From the IMG/VR virus record IMGVR_UViG_3300044634_002660, positions 1-62,854 of that record: a DNA stretch of 62,854 nt, one strand, 5' to 3'. The translations under genes and the position numbers were made by a program. Below the pieces are notes generated by a model. That model was given only the letters and a program-made list of their open reading frames with translations. It did no database searches and was not told where the DNA came from. Shown here one piece after another: positions 6,600-15,761 of the stretch. Every line of letters begins with the position of its first letter. Within the stretch, counting starts at the first letter, position 1. This DNA comes from a virus.

Positions 6600-6848
6600 A
6601 TGAAAATAATAGCAATTGTGGAATCTGAGGATTGTGGTCCTTTTGTAATTCTTGACGAAAATGCTATTTCGATAGTTAAATGTTCTGATTTCTATATCGC
6701 TGCAACATATTGCGCGTTTACTGGTAGAGCACTAACCTGTGAAATTTCTGACGAGTGTGCTGAGAAATTAATGGAAAATGGTGTAAAATGTCTAGACTTC
6801 AATGACGAGATAAACTTGTCAAAAGAAATATCTGACAAGAAAGACTAA
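6600..6848 (+). CDS. Hypothetical small protein with several cysteines
   Basis: An 82-residue protein beginning MKIIAIVESEDCGPFVILDE, with five Cys (residues 12, 28, 38, 47, 53 region) but no standard zinc pattern. The C-terminus is acidic and charged. It is the first rightward gene after the divergent control region. The ATG lies directly after an AT run with no Shine-Dalgarno sequence, so translation may start near the 5-prime end of the mRNA. Confidence 0.55.
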   Translation: MKIIAIVESEDCGPFVILDENAISIVKCSDFYIAATYCAFTGRALTCEISDECAEKLMENGVKCLDFNDEINLSKEISDKKD

Positions 6849-6863
6849 CAACAGTAAAATTCT

Positions 6864-7883
6864 ATGAAAAAAATTAGCTGGTTCAGCGTACAAAATACTG
6901 ATGTAAGTGGTGGTCTATGGACTAGCCAAGGCTACGCCAATGCTGCAGTTAGCATGATAACATCTCTACAGCAAAAGAAATTAGCTGTATTTTTTAATAA
7001 TCCAGATATTCCTTTTCATATTAACTTTTGTCAGCCTTATTACTATCAGTTAAATAATGCTTATAATATTGGTTACACCCCTTGGGAATCTACAAAGATA
7101 CCTTCAGGTTGGCAATACAATATGAGTATTTGTAATGAAATATGGACAACTTCAAACTTTGTAAAAGATGTTTATATAAACAATGGTATTAAAAATGATA
7201 TTCATGTAATCCCTCATGGTATATCTGAAGACTTTAAAATAACAGAGAGAGAATTGACTGATACATTCTACTTCCTTCATGTAGGAGGAGATTCTAAAAG
7301 AAAAAACGCTCAACTTGTTGTTGATGCTTTTCTAGAACTTTATGATGGTGATGATAACTATAAGCTTGTTCTTAAATATAATAAATTCTGTTATGCAGAA
7401 TGTTATGTTAACAACCAATTAGTTCCAGCAAACAACCATCCTCAAATTATTGGTATTCCAGATGTATTGTCTAATGATCAAATAGTGCAGTTATACAGTA
7501 AATGTCATTGTCTCGTATATCCAACAAGTGGTGAAGGATTTGGAATGATTCCTTTTGAAGCAATGGCAACTGGACTCCCAACCATTGTCACAAATCTTAC
7601 AGGTTGTGCAGATTTCGCACATTACGGAATACCGCTTTCAGCAGAATACGGTGACGCTACTTTTAATAATCACGAATACAACACCGATACTGGTAAATGG
7701 GCAATCCCTGATTTTGATGAACTTATTGAACATATGAAAAATGTTCCTAATGAATATGATCTTTTCAAACAGGCAGCTGTGCATTCCGCAAAAATTATTC
7801 ATCAAGAGCATTCTTGGCCCGCTGTCGCTGATATGATTATCACACGGTTCAACGAGTTTGAAAAAAATATTACACCTAAGTAA
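6864..7883 (+). CDS. GT-B glycosyltransferase, family 4-like
   Basis: A 339-residue protein with the glycosyltransferase group 1 fold. The N-terminal domain opens KKISWFSVQNTDVSGGLWTS. A linker IHVIPHGISEDF leads to a C-terminal nucleotide-sugar domain with HVGGDSKRKNAQLVVDAF, then YPTSGEGFGMIPFEAMATG. The latter carries the E-x7-E pair that binds the donor nucleotide. In phages such enzymes may glycosylate virion proteins, phage DNA or host surface polymers. The target here is unknown. Confidence 0.88.
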   Translation: MKKISWFSVQNTDVSGGLWTSQGYANAAVSMITSLQQKKLAVFFNNPDIPFHINFCQPYYYQLNNAYNIGYTPWESTKIPSGWQYNMSICNEIWTTSNFVKDVYINNGIKNDIHVIPHGISEDFKITERELTDTFYFLHVGGDSKRKNAQLVVDAFLELYDGDDNYKLVLKYNKFCYAECYVNNQLVPANNHPQIIGIPDVLSNDQIVQLYSKCHCLVYPTSGEGFGMIPFEAMATGLPTIVTNLTGCADFAHYGIPLSAEYGDATFNNHEYNTDTGKWAIPDFDELIEHMKNVPNEYDLFKQAAVHSAKIIHQEHSWPAVADMIITRFNEFEKNITPK

Positions 7884-7943
7884 TATCTCTTGAACTTAGT
7901 TATCAGGCTGGTAAAATTGTTACCTGCGTATTAAGGAGTTCAA

Positions 7944-10001
7944 GTGGTAAATAGTACATTAAATGAAAGTCTTTTTTCTTTTAGACTTAGCGATGATTTT
8001 GTTTCATCTTATAAAGAAAAGAAAGCCCCATTCGGTTATAGAGATGCAGCTGGCAATTCTGTTGGAGAAATCACATTTCTCAGAACATATTCAAGAAAGA
8101 AAGCCAATGGAACCAAAGAAACATGGGTTGATGTTTGTGAGCGCGTTATCAACGGCATGTATTCCCTTCAGAAAGACCATTGTAAAAAGAATCGTCTCCC
8201 TTGGAATGGCGTAAAGGCTCAGTCAAGCGCTAAAGAAGCCTTTGATCGTTTGTTCAATCTTAAGTGGACACCACCGGGAAGAGGTCTCTGGATTATGGGA
8301 ACACCTCTTGTAAATCTTCATAAGAACTCTGCTGCTCTTCAGAACTGTGCTTTTGTGTCTACATCTGAAATGTCAAAAGACAATCCAGCAGAGCCTTTTA
8401 CTTTCTTGATGGAGGCCTCAATGCTTGGCATCGGTGTTGGTTTTGATGATAAGGGTTCTGATAAAGATTTTGTTATCTATGAACCAAACAGAACAACGGT
8501 GATTGATGTTATTGCTGATGACCGCGAAAGTTGGGCAAGAGCTACTGGTGATTTGATTAATTCTTATCTTAAGCCATATCAGAATGCTATTGAGTTTGAC
8601 TACAGCCTCATCCGCCCATACGGTTCACCAATTGCTACTTTTGGTGGCACAGCATCAGGCCCAGAGCCTTTGATCAAACTTCATAAAGCAATTAAGAAGA
8701 TGTTTGAAGGTCGTGCTGGTGAAAAACTTACATCAACAGATATTGCTGACATTGGAAATCTTATTGGTGTCTGTGTTGTTTCGGGAAATGTTCGCCGTTC
8801 TGCCGAACTTTTTATTGGTAGAAATACAGAAGAGTTCTTGAATCTTAAAAACGCATCCGTTTATCCAGAAAGAAACTCTTATGACCCAGAAAATCCGGGT
8901 TGGGGTTGGATGAGCAATAACTCAATTGAAACAACAGTTGGGGCTGATATCTCCAACATTGTTGACGGTATTGCTCTTAACGGAGAACCCGGTGTTATTT
9001 GGATGGACATGTCTCGCAAGTATGGTCGTTTAATTGATCCACCAAACAATAAAGACTGGCGTGTTGCTGGATATAATCCGTGTGCAGAGCAGTCGCTTGA
9101 ATCGTATGAGTGTTGTACGCTCGTTGAGACTTATTTAAATCGCCATGATTCTCTTGAGGACTATAAGAGAACTTTAAAGTTCGCTTACCTGTACGCAAAA
9201 ACTGTAACTCTTCTCCCAACACACTGGGAAAAAACAAATGCAATTATGCAGAGAAACCGCCGTATTGGTGCATCAATGTCTGGAATCGCAAACTTTGCTG
9301 ATATTAACGGAATCCCCGTTCTTCGTGAATGGATGGATAGTGGATACGAAACTGTTAAGAGATATGACAATATCTATTCAGAATGGTTTGGCATCCGTGA
9401 ATCAATCAAGATGACAACGGTTAAGCCATCTGGAACAGTATCAATCCTCGCCGGCGAATCACCAGGAGTTCACTGGACACCAGGAGGAAAATACTTCCTT
9501 CGTGCAATTCGTTTTGGAAATGATGACCCAATGCTTCCTCTGTTCAAGATGGCAAACTATAGAGTTGAACCTGCATCTGAATCTCCAGAAACAACCTCTG
9601 TTGTTTTCTTCCCAATTCAGTCTGATTCTGAAAGAGCGGAAAAAGATGTGACCATTTTTGAAAAGATGGCTATCGCTTCTGTTGCACAGCGTTACTGGTC
9701 AGACAACTCTGTCTCTGTAACAATTTCTTTTGATTCAGAAACTGAGCAAAAGCATATCGGAACGGTTCTGCATATGTATGACGGTCAGTTGAAAACTGTT
9801 TCCTTCTTACCTTCTGGAAACTTCACATATCCTCAAATGCCATACACGCAAATAACAGAAGGTGAATACATTAAGGAAACATTAGACCTTTTCCCAATCG
9901 ATTTTGCTGGTGTTTATGCAGGAATGGCAGCTGATGCTGTTGGAGAAGCATATTGCACAACAGATGCGTGTGAAATTAAGTTGATTAAAGATAATATCTA
10001 A
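7944..10001 (+). CDS. Adenosylcobalamin-dependent ribonucleoside-triphosphate reductase (class II)
   Basis: A 685-residue monomeric class II reductase like that of Lactobacillus leichmannii. It has LQNCAF (N-terminal redox Cys), active-site NPCAEQSLESYECCTL near residue 379 with the thiyl Cys and Glu, the TVKPSGTVSILAG phosphate-binding segment, and a C-terminal redox pair in YCTTDACEIK. It reduces NTPs to dNTPs using adenosylcobalamin, so it depends on host or scavenged B12. The start is GTG at 7944, preceded by AAGGAG. Length is close to the usual 700-740. Confidence 0.93.
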   Translation: MVNSTLNESLFSFRLSDDFVSSYKEKKAPFGYRDAAGNSVGEITFLRTYSRKKANGTKETWVDVCERVINGMYSLQKDHCKKNRLPWNGVKAQSSAKEAFDRLFNLKWTPPGRGLWIMGTPLVNLHKNSAALQNCAFVSTSEMSKDNPAEPFTFLMEASMLGIGVGFDDKGSDKDFVIYEPNRTTVIDVIADDRESWARATGDLINSYLKPYQNAIEFDYSLIRPYGSPIATFGGTASGPEPLIKLHKAIKKMFEGRAGEKLTSTDIADIGNLIGVCVVSGNVRRSAELFIGRNTEEFLNLKNASVYPERNSYDPENPGWGWMSNNSIETTVGADISNIVDGIALNGEPGVIWMDMSRKYGRLIDPPNNKDWRVAGYNPCAEQSLESYECCTLVETYLNRHDSLEDYKRTLKFAYLYAKTVTLLPTHWEKTNAIMQRNRRIGASMSGIANFADINGIPVLREWMDSGYETVKRYDNIYSEWFGIRESIKMTTVKPSGTVSILAGESPGVHWTPGGKYFLRAIRFGNDDPMLPLFKMANYRVEPASESPETTSVVFFPIQSDSERAEKDVTIFEKMAIASVAQRYWSDNSVSVTISFDSETEQKHIGTVLHMYDGQLKTVSFLPSGNFTYPQMPYTQITEGEYIKETLDLFPIDFAGVYAGMAADAVGEAYCTTDACEIKLIKDNI

Positions 10002-10058
10002 TCTTTTTTACCAATTAGTGTAGATAAAATAAAGAAAGTAATGTAGAATTGTACTGAA

Positions 10059-10397
10059 ATGACTTCTGATATGATTAAAAGTAAAAATATCTGGGTGCCA
10101 GAGAGATCTTATGGTGTCTGCCTTTGGATAATGGAAGATGGTCTTCCACTATCAGATGGAGATGGTGTTCTTTGTGCCGAAGGTTTAATGAATGATCCTG
10201 TGATTGAGAAAAAGGTTGCAGAGGCTGCTAGATACTGGACAGGCAGTGATGTCGGAAAGGTGAGTTGGGTTGCTGGTGCAAGAAAAATCTCTGCATCAGA
10301 AAAAGACGATCAAGCAGAAAGACTCTCTAACGGTCTGGTCGCAGATCCCTATGAAGACATCCTTGATGCCTACTTCTCTCATCAGAGGGTTAAATGA
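10059..10397 (+). CDS. Hypothetical protein preceding portal
   Basis: A 112-residue acidic protein beginning MTSDMIKSKNIWVPERSYGV, with no membrane segment. Its last codons overlap the portal start (ATGA), so it belongs to the head operon. No domain was recognised. It could be a small virion or assembly protein. Confidence 0.65.
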   Translation: MTSDMIKSKNIWVPERSYGVCLWIMEDGLPLSDGDGVLCAEGLMNDPVIEKKVAEAARYWTGSDVGKVSWVAGARKISASEKDDQAERLSNGLVADPYEDILDAYFSHQRVK

Positions 10398-12040
10398 ACG
10401 ATAACAGAATGGTTCATGTTGAAAACGAATTGTCTTCTGATGTTGAAATCGAGGACATTGCTTACATCTCTTCAGATTCCTACGAAGAAAGTGTTGACCC
10501 ATTTTCCGTTATTAAAATAGATTCTCTTCCTCCAAAAATGAAGAGAAAAGCTATTTCTCTGAAAAAGAGACATGAGGGCGAGGATGGAACAAAGTCTAAG
10601 TACTTGGACCCAGAGGTTGTTAATGGCTACTCACTTTGGGATATTGTAAATCCTCCTTACGATCTTGATAACTTGGCAAGACTTTACGACCAGAGTGCAA
10701 TTCACAATGCTGCTATTAATGCAAGAGTTATGAACACCGTTGGGCTTGGTTTTGAGTTTGTAGAAACATTAAAGTCAAGAAGAAGAATTGAAAAAGCCCA
10801 AGATGACAAGGCGAAACTTGAAAGAGTTCGTAGAAATCTTCAAGATACAAGGGAAGAGCTTGAGCAACTGTTTGAAGACTTCAATGTTGAAGAAACTTTA
10901 ATTGAAACACTTGTTCGTGTTTGGCAAGATTGTTTAACTGTTGGAAACGGCTACCTTGAGGTTGGTCGAAACAATGCTGGCAAGGTCGGCTATATCGGTC
11001 ATATTCCAGCAACAATGATTAGAGTGAGAAGAAAGCGTGATGGCTATGTTCAGTTGTCAAGAGCTAATAAGATTCAAGCAGTGTTCTTTAGAAACTTCCA
11101 AGATTTAGAAATGGATGACCCAATCAATGCTGATCCAAGCCCAAACGAAATTATTCACTTTAAGATATATTCACCAAACAGCACTTACTACGGAATTCCT
11201 GCAGCAATTTCAGCTGCTGCCGCTATTGTTGGCGATAAGTTCGCAAAAGAATACAATATTGATTACTTTGAGAATAAAGCAATTCCAAGATACGCAATCA
11301 TTCTGAAAGGCGCAAAACTTAGCAACAAGTCAAAAATGGAACTTGTTAACTATTTTAGAAACGAGATTAAGGGCAAGAATCACGGAACATTGGTTGTCCC
11401 CCTTCCTGCTGGAATTGGTAGCGACTCTGATATTAAATTTGAAAAACTTGAAGCCGGTGTGCAAGATGCTTCGTTCGATAAGTATCGTAAATCAAACCGT
11501 GATGAAATCTTGATTGCAAACAGAGTTCCTGCTCCAAAAGTTGGTGTCTATGACAATGCAAACTTGGCTGTTTCAAGAGATGCAGATAAAACATTTAAGA
11601 TTCAGGTTATTGGACCAGATCAAGCTGTTATCGAGAAGAAGATTAATAGACTTCTTTCTGAATTTACAGACCTTCTCCAGTTTAAGCTAAAGAAGATTGA
11701 CCTTCTTGATGAAGATATGGAATCAAGAATTCACGATAGATATCTCAGAACTGAGGTTATTAGTCCAAATGAAGTCAGAGCTAAAATCGGCCTCCCAGAA
11801 AAGTCTGATGGTGATGACATGCTTCCTTTCCCAACAAAGATTAAGAAAGAAGAGTCTGCTGGTGCTCCATTTGGTAATTCAAATGGTTCTGCCGCAAACC
11901 CTCCGCAATCACGATCTGATAGCGGCGCTACGCCAAGCGGTGTTCAGGGTTCTGGAGATCAAAAAGAAAGAGGCCAGAGTCAAGACTCTGGTGACAATGT
12001 GGATACTGTAAAAGTATTCGAAGGAGAAAACAATGAGTGA
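10394..12040 (+). CDS. Portal protein
   Basis: A 548-residue protein of PBSX/HK97-like portal type. It has HFKIYSPNSTYYGIPAAISA, then GDKFAKEYNIDYFENKAIPR and NYFRNEIKGKNHGTLVVPLP, the portal wing/stem pattern. A mixed Ser/Gly/Asn-rich, likely flexible C-terminus covers about residues 490-548. The dodecameric portal forms the DNA entry vertex and docks the terminase. Position before protease and capsid genes supports the call. No terminase gene precedes it in this window, which is unusual. Confidence 0.9.
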   Translation: MNDNRMVHVENELSSDVEIEDIAYISSDSYEESVDPFSVIKIDSLPPKMKRKAISLKKRHEGEDGTKSKYLDPEVVNGYSLWDIVNPPYDLDNLARLYDQSAIHNAAINARVMNTVGLGFEFVETLKSRRRIEKAQDDKAKLERVRRNLQDTREELEQLFEDFNVEETLIETLVRVWQDCLTVGNGYLEVGRNNAGKVGYIGHIPATMIRVRRKRDGYVQLSRANKIQAVFFRNFQDLEMDDPINADPSPNEIIHFKIYSPNSTYYGIPAAISAAAAIVGDKFAKEYNIDYFENKAIPRYAIILKGAKLSNKSKMELVNYFRNEIKGKNHGTLVVPLPAGIGSDSDIKFEKLEAGVQDASFDKYRKSNRDEILIANRVPAPKVGVYDNANLAVSRDADKTFKIQVIGPDQAVIEKKINRLLSEFTDLLQFKLKKIDLLDEDMESRIHDRYLRTEVISPNEVRAKIGLPEKSDGDDMLPFPTKIKKEESAGAPFGNSNGSAANPPQSRSDSGATPSGVQGSGDQKERGQSQDSGDNVDTVKVFEGENNE

Positions 12041-12299
12041 GCAAACTTTGGTTTATTCAGACACTAGCGTTACTAGCGCTGACAGTGTGGTAAGTATTGG
12101 AAGACACACATCTTCTATTAAATTTTATAATGCAAGTAATGCAACAGATGCTGTTGTTGAAGTTAATGGTGGACCATTAAGAGTTTTAATTCCATCTACT
12201 GCTGAAGGCAATGCTGGTTATGTTGAGCTTTACGGAGATTATACAAAATTTCAAGTTATCACAGCTGGTGTAACAATTGCTGTTATGGCTTTTGGTTAA
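12033..12299 (+). CDS. Small beta-rich structural-type protein
   Basis: An 88-residue protein beginning MSEQTLVYSDTSVTSADSVV, with alternating small polar and hydrophobic residues typical of beta-sandwich decoration or fibre proteins. It overlaps the portal end by 8 bases and has AAGGAG before the ATG. It may decorate the capsid or plug the portal; no family was recognised. Confidence 0.65.
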   Translation: MSEQTLVYSDTSVTSADSVVSIGRHTSSIKFYNASNATDAVVEVNGGPLRVLIPSTAEGNAGYVELYGDYTKFQVITAGVTIAVMAFG

Positions 12300-12316
12300 A
12301 TATATAACATATAGTG

Positions 12317-12322
12317 TATAAT
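12317..12322 (+). promoter_or_regulatory. -10 box TATAAT (in TGTATAAT) before protease/capsid genes
   Basis: TGTATAAT lies 20 bases before the protease ATG, with a GAGG ribosome site between. It gives the protease-capsid unit its own promoter. The -35 region is weak (AT-rich). Confidence 0.5.
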
Positions 12323-12341
12323 TTTAGATTACGAGGTCTTT

Positions 12342-13904
12342 ATGGAAAATTTTAATTTATCTTTCCCTATTGATATGATCAAGAAAGAGGAAAGAATCGT
12401 AAGCGGTATCGCAACCGCTGATAATATTGATAAGTCTGGGGATGTTGTTGAGTTCAACGCATCCTTAGAGGCATTTAAAAACTGGGGTGGAAATATCCGT
12501 GAAATGCACCACCCAATCGCTGTCGGTAAAGCTATTAGTTATGAACCAATTGAGATTACATCGGAAGATGGCGAGAAATATAAGGCCATCAAGGTAAGTG
12601 CTTACATTTCAAAAGGTGCTCAGGATACATGGGAAAAGGTTCTTGATGGAACCCTTAAAGCTTTTTCTATTGGCGGTAAAATCATGGAGAAGGCAGAGTC
12701 TACAGAGAAGATGTTTAGAGGTCGCCCTGTAAATGTTATTAAAAAATATACATTAGGTGAACTTAGTCTTGTTGATAATCCGGCAAACGCTTTAGCAATT
12801 GTTGATATTATCAAAATGGATACAGATGGTAATCTCGATTACATTTTAGATACCCTTGAAGATATTAATTTTGAAAAAGCAAAAGCTCCATTGAAAGATC
12901 CAAAAGGTGGTCTTACTGCTGCTGGTCGTGCTCACTTTAAACAAACAGAAGGCGCAAACCTGAAACCCGGAGTTAAAGGTGCCGCAGATACTCCTGAAAA
13001 AATGCGCCGTAAAGGTTCTTTCTTAACAAGATTCTTCACTAATCCATCTGGACCAATGAAGAAACCAAACGGAGATCCAACTCGTTTAGCGCTTTCAGCC
13101 GCTGCTTGGGGTGAGCCTGTACCTCAAAACATGCAAGATGCTGCTGAATTAGCAGCAAAGGGTAGAAGGCTTCTTGAAAGATATCAGAATACAAAAGAGA
13201 AGTCTGTCCATGTTGAAATGGAAAAGGAAGGAGAGGTAACTTCTTCCGGAATGGGTTCTGGAATTAAAAATCCAACACAGGGTAATAGATATATTACACC
13301 TACAATACCAAAAAAGAAAAAGGAGAAAAAAGAAATGAGTTCATATAAAATTGAAGAACTCGTAGAAATCATTAAAACGCAAGATGAAACATTGCAGAAT
13401 GATGTAAACTATGATATGGTCTTAAGCATGAATGAACAAGAAATTAATAGACTTTCGCTTCTTAAGCGACTTGTAAATTGGCTTGTTCCAGATGTTCAAG
13501 AGAATGCTTCAACACAAGTTGAAGTAACTGAAAACACACAGGAGGAAGAAATGGATATTGCAATCCTTAAAGAAGCTCTCGGTGCTGTGGTTGACGAAAA
13601 ACTGGATACCTTCGCTACTTCAATTAAAGAAGAGATCGAAGCATCGGTTCAAGAAAAAATCGACACCATCACAAAGGGTTTTGAAGCAAACACAGTTGAG
13701 CTTCAAGAAAAATTAGAAGCAGCAGAAAAGGCACTTTTGGAGACAGAAGAGCAGGTTAGTAAATTCGCTAACGCTGGTGCTATCAAAAAGAGCGTTGACC
13801 CGGAAGAACAGGATGAGGATGAAACAATCACCAAGTCCGAGTCTATCTGGAACAATGTTTATCTGCCACAGGGCGTTATCAACGCACTTGGTTATAAGTC
13901 ATAA
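12342..13904 (+). CDS. Prohead protease fused to DUF6321-like linker and scaffold
   Basis: A 520-residue fusion. Residues 1-165 are a herpes-type maturation protease (HK97/XkdF-like) with likely catalytic His in REMHHPIAVGK and Ser in KAFSIGGK. Residues about 180-290 hold a DUF6321-like basic segment (GGLTAAGRAHFKQTEGANLK). Residues 330-520 are an acidic coiled coil typical of scaffold, ending YLPQGVINALGYKS. The protease would digest the scaffold and capsid N-termini during maturation. In-frame ATGs at 13335 and 13551, each behind an AGGAG-type site, predict separately made scaffold, as in lambda C/Nu3. Confidence 0.88.
   Translation: MENFNLSFPIDMIKKEERIVSGIATADNIDKSGDVVEFNASLEAFKNWGGNIREMHHPIAVGKAISYEPIEITSEDGEKYKAIKVSAYISKGAQDTWEKVLDGTLKAFSIGGKIMEKAESTEKMFRGRPVNVIKKYTLGELSLVDNPANALAIVDIIKMDTDGNLDYILDTLEDINFEKAKAPLKDPKGGLTAAGRAHFKQTEGANLKPGVKGAADTPEKMRRKGSFLTRFFTNPSGPMKKPNGDPTRLALSAAAWGEPVPQNMQDAAELAAKGRRLLERYQNTKEKSVHVEMEKEGEVTSSGMGSGIKNPTQGNRYITPTIPKKKKEKKEMSSYKIEELVEIIKTQDETLQNDVNYDMVLSMNEQEINRLSLLKRLVNWLVPDVQENASTQVEVTENTQEEEMDIAILKEALGAVVDEKLDTFATSIKEEIEASVQEKIDTITKGFEANTVELQEKLEAAEKALLETEEQVSKFANAGAIKKSVDPEEQDEDETITKSESIWNNVYLPQGVINALGYKS
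13551..13904 (+). CDS. Nested scaffold protein (internal start in protease gene)
   Basis: An in-frame ATG at 13551 is preceded by AGGAGGAAGAA, the best Shine-Dalgarno sequence in the head module (AGGAGG, 5-base spacing). The product is the last 117 residues, MDIAILKEALGAVVDEKLDT onwards, an acidic coiled coil. A second internal start at 13335 (AGGAG, 9-base spacing) would give 189 residues. Free scaffold in excess over the protease fusion is a known head-assembly strategy. That both starts are used is inference. Confidence 0.65.
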   Translation: MDIAILKEALGAVVDEKLDTFATSIKEEIEASVQEKIDTITKGFEANTVELQEKLEAAEKALLETEEQVSKFANAGAIKKSVDPEEQDEDETITKSESIWNNVYLPQGVINALGYKS

Positions 13905-13921
13905 GTAGGAGGAAAAAATAT

Positions 13922-14953
13922 ATGGCATCACAAGAAGAAATTCTTTCAAAAGCTGATGAAGTAACAACGGGTGTTGTTGGCAACGATTCTGGTGGTTTAA
14001 TGAAACCAGCTCAGTCAAATCGTTTCCTTGACTTCGTTATTGATCAGTCTGTCCTCATGCAGAACGCAAGAGTCGTTCGCATGCGTACACCACAAATGGA
14101 AATCGATAAGGTTTCCGTTGGCACTCGCTTGCTTTCCAAGGCAACCGAGGCAACAGATGACGGTGCAAATGCAGCCGTTACATTCAGCAAAGTTTCGCTG
14201 AGCACAGTTAAGCTCCGTCTTGACTGGGCAGTATCAACAGAGTCTCTTGAAGACAACATTGAAGGTGCTTCTCTTGAAGATCACATCGCACAGATCATGG
14301 CTCGTCAAACAGCCAACGACCTTGACGATTTGTTCATCAACGGAAATACATCTTCAAACAATGGTCTTATCAAGGCACTTGATGGTTTTATTAAGCTTGC
14401 AAGAGCTAATGGTCGTACAGTCGATGAGGCAGGAACGCAAGTTTCCCGCGCAACATATGACCGTATCCTCCGCAACCTTCCAACGAAGTATCTCCAGCGC
14501 AGAAATGAGTTGAGGTTCTTCACCGGTTCAGGTGTTGTGCAAGACACGATTTACTCACTTGGTAATCCTAACTCAGCAACAGCTGCAACAGCAGGCGCAC
14601 CATCACCAGCATCTACCGTTGGTGATATGGCATTCCTTCAGGGTTCAATGCGTGGTAATGGCGGTGCCGGTTCAACAGGCATCTCCCCATTCGGTATTCC
14701 ACTGATTGAAGTTCCACTCATGCCAGAAGCTGCTGCAGGAGATTACTCAGGCACAAGCGGTTCTCATGGTCATATTGAGTTGACATTCCCGAACAACCGT
14801 GTTATCGGTATCCACCGTGACATTACTGTTTATCGTCAGTTCAAGCCAAAGACCGACACAATCGAGTACACCCAGTACATGAGAGTTGCAAGCAACATTG
14901 AAAATGCTGATTCATATGTAATCGGTAAGAATGTTAAGCTTCGTTCACTGTAA
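13922..14953 (+). CDS. Major capsid protein, HK97 fold
   Basis: A 343-residue capsid protein following protease/scaffold, with a strong site (AGGAGG). It has the N-arm MASQEEILSKADEVTTGVVG, an E-loop region with MEIDKVSVGTRLLSK, spine-helix segment EDHIAQIMARQTANDLDDLF followed by INGN, and C-terminal P/A-domain strands (HIELTFPNNRVIGIHRDITV). Codon choice is more GC-rich and uniform than in neighbours, as expected for a highly expressed gene. A terminator follows. Confidence 0.93.
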   Translation: MASQEEILSKADEVTTGVVGNDSGGLMKPAQSNRFLDFVIDQSVLMQNARVVRMRTPQMEIDKVSVGTRLLSKATEATDDGANAAVTFSKVSLSTVKLRLDWAVSTESLEDNIEGASLEDHIAQIMARQTANDLDDLFINGNTSSNNGLIKALDGFIKLARANGRTVDEAGTQVSRATYDRILRNLPTKYLQRRNELRFFTGSGVVQDTIYSLGNPNSATAATAGAPSPASTVGDMAFLQGSMRGNGGAGSTGISPFGIPLIEVPLMPEAAAGDYSGTSGSHGHIELTFPNNRVIGIHRDITVYRQFKPKTDTIEYTQYMRVASNIENADSYVIGKNVKLRSL

Positions 14954-14977
14954 TTAGTAATTAAAAAATTTGTGATT

Positions 14978-15006
14978 GGGAGGGGTGAAATATCCCCTCC
15001 CTTTCG
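14978..15006 (+). terminator. Intrinsic terminator after capsid gene
   Basis: A perfect 8-bp stem GGGAGGGG (14978-14985) / CCCCTCCC (14994-15001) with an 8-base loop is followed by TTTCGCATT. It lies 25 bases after the capsid stop codon. Confidence 0.85.
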
Positions 15007-15039
15007 CATTATACAGATAAGTATGGTATTGTATTAGTT

Positions 15040-15366
15040 ATGACTGACAACATCGTTACATCAAAATCAACAATGGGAGAAGAAGCAAAGCCTGCTAAGA
15101 AGGCTGCTGCAAAAAAAGCCCCTGCAAAACCAAAGGTTAATGCAGAAAATTCTACTGAGGCAAAAGCAACAAAGAATTCAATTGAAATTAATTTAATTGT
15201 ATTTGAGTCTGGTGCTGGCTATAGCTCTCAAAATCTCTTTTTTACAAGAGAAAATCCAATTCAAGAAGTATCAGACGAAGATTTTGCTTTTCTTTTAACA
15301 CTTGAAAACTTTAGAAGAGCTAATCAATTTGAAATTGAAGAATATCTTAATTCCAAGGAGGATTAA
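15040..15366 (+). CDS. Small structural-type protein with Lys/Ala-rich N-terminus
   Basis: A 108-residue protein. Residues 17-35 are Lys/Ala/Pro-rich (AKKAAAKKAPAKPKV). The C-terminal half is folded (FFTRENPIQEVSDEDFAFLL) and resembles small proteins found after capsid genes in many actinophages. A head-decoration or head-tail role is inferred. It starts 34 bases after the terminator, so it probably has its own promoter (TATTGT about 12 bases before the ATG). Confidence 0.6.
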   Translation: MTDNIVTSKSTMGEEAKPAKKAAAKKAPAKPKVNAENSTEAKATKNSIEINLIVFESGAGYSSQNLFFTRENPIQEVSDEDFAFLLTLENFRRANQFEIEEYLNSKED

Positions 15367-15369
15367 TGT

Positions 15370-15753
15370 ATGGCCGGTAATCTAAGTGATTATCTTGAAA
15401 ATAAAGTTCTTGATCATATTTTAGGAACAACCTCTTACACAATGCCAGCAGATGTCTACTTGGCTTTGTATACGACAACACCAACAGATAGCACTTCTGG
15501 AACAGAGGTCACTGGTGGTTCTTATGCAAGAAAATTAATTACCTTTGGTGCATCTTCATCTGGTGCTGCCACTAATAATACGAATGTTGACTTCACATCG
15601 ATGCCAACCTGTGTTGTTACTGGAATTGCAGTATGTGATGCTTTAACAAGCGGAAACATTCTTGTTTATGGAGGCTTGGCCGCTAGTAAGTCGCTTGCAT
15701 CTGGAGATACTTTAAGAGTTTCATCTGGAGATTTGAGCATTTCAATCAACTAA
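15370..15753 (+). CDS. Tail-fibre-like / decoration protein
   Basis: A 127-residue beta-rich protein beginning MAGNLSDYLENKVLDHILGT and continuing VYLALYTTTPTDSTSGTEVT. This is the pattern of small actinophage tail-fibre-annotated proteins (N-terminal helix, then jelly-roll-like strands with GGSYARKLITFGA). AAGGAGG precedes the ATG. The exact place in the virion is not shown by sequence. Confidence 0.7.
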   Translation: MAGNLSDYLENKVLDHILGTTSYTMPADVYLALYTTTPTDSTSGTEVTGGSYARKLITFGASSSGAATNNTNVDFTSMPTCVVTGIAVCDALTSGNILVYGGLAASKSLASGDTLRVSSGDLSISIN

Positions 15754-15761
15754 GAGGTTTT

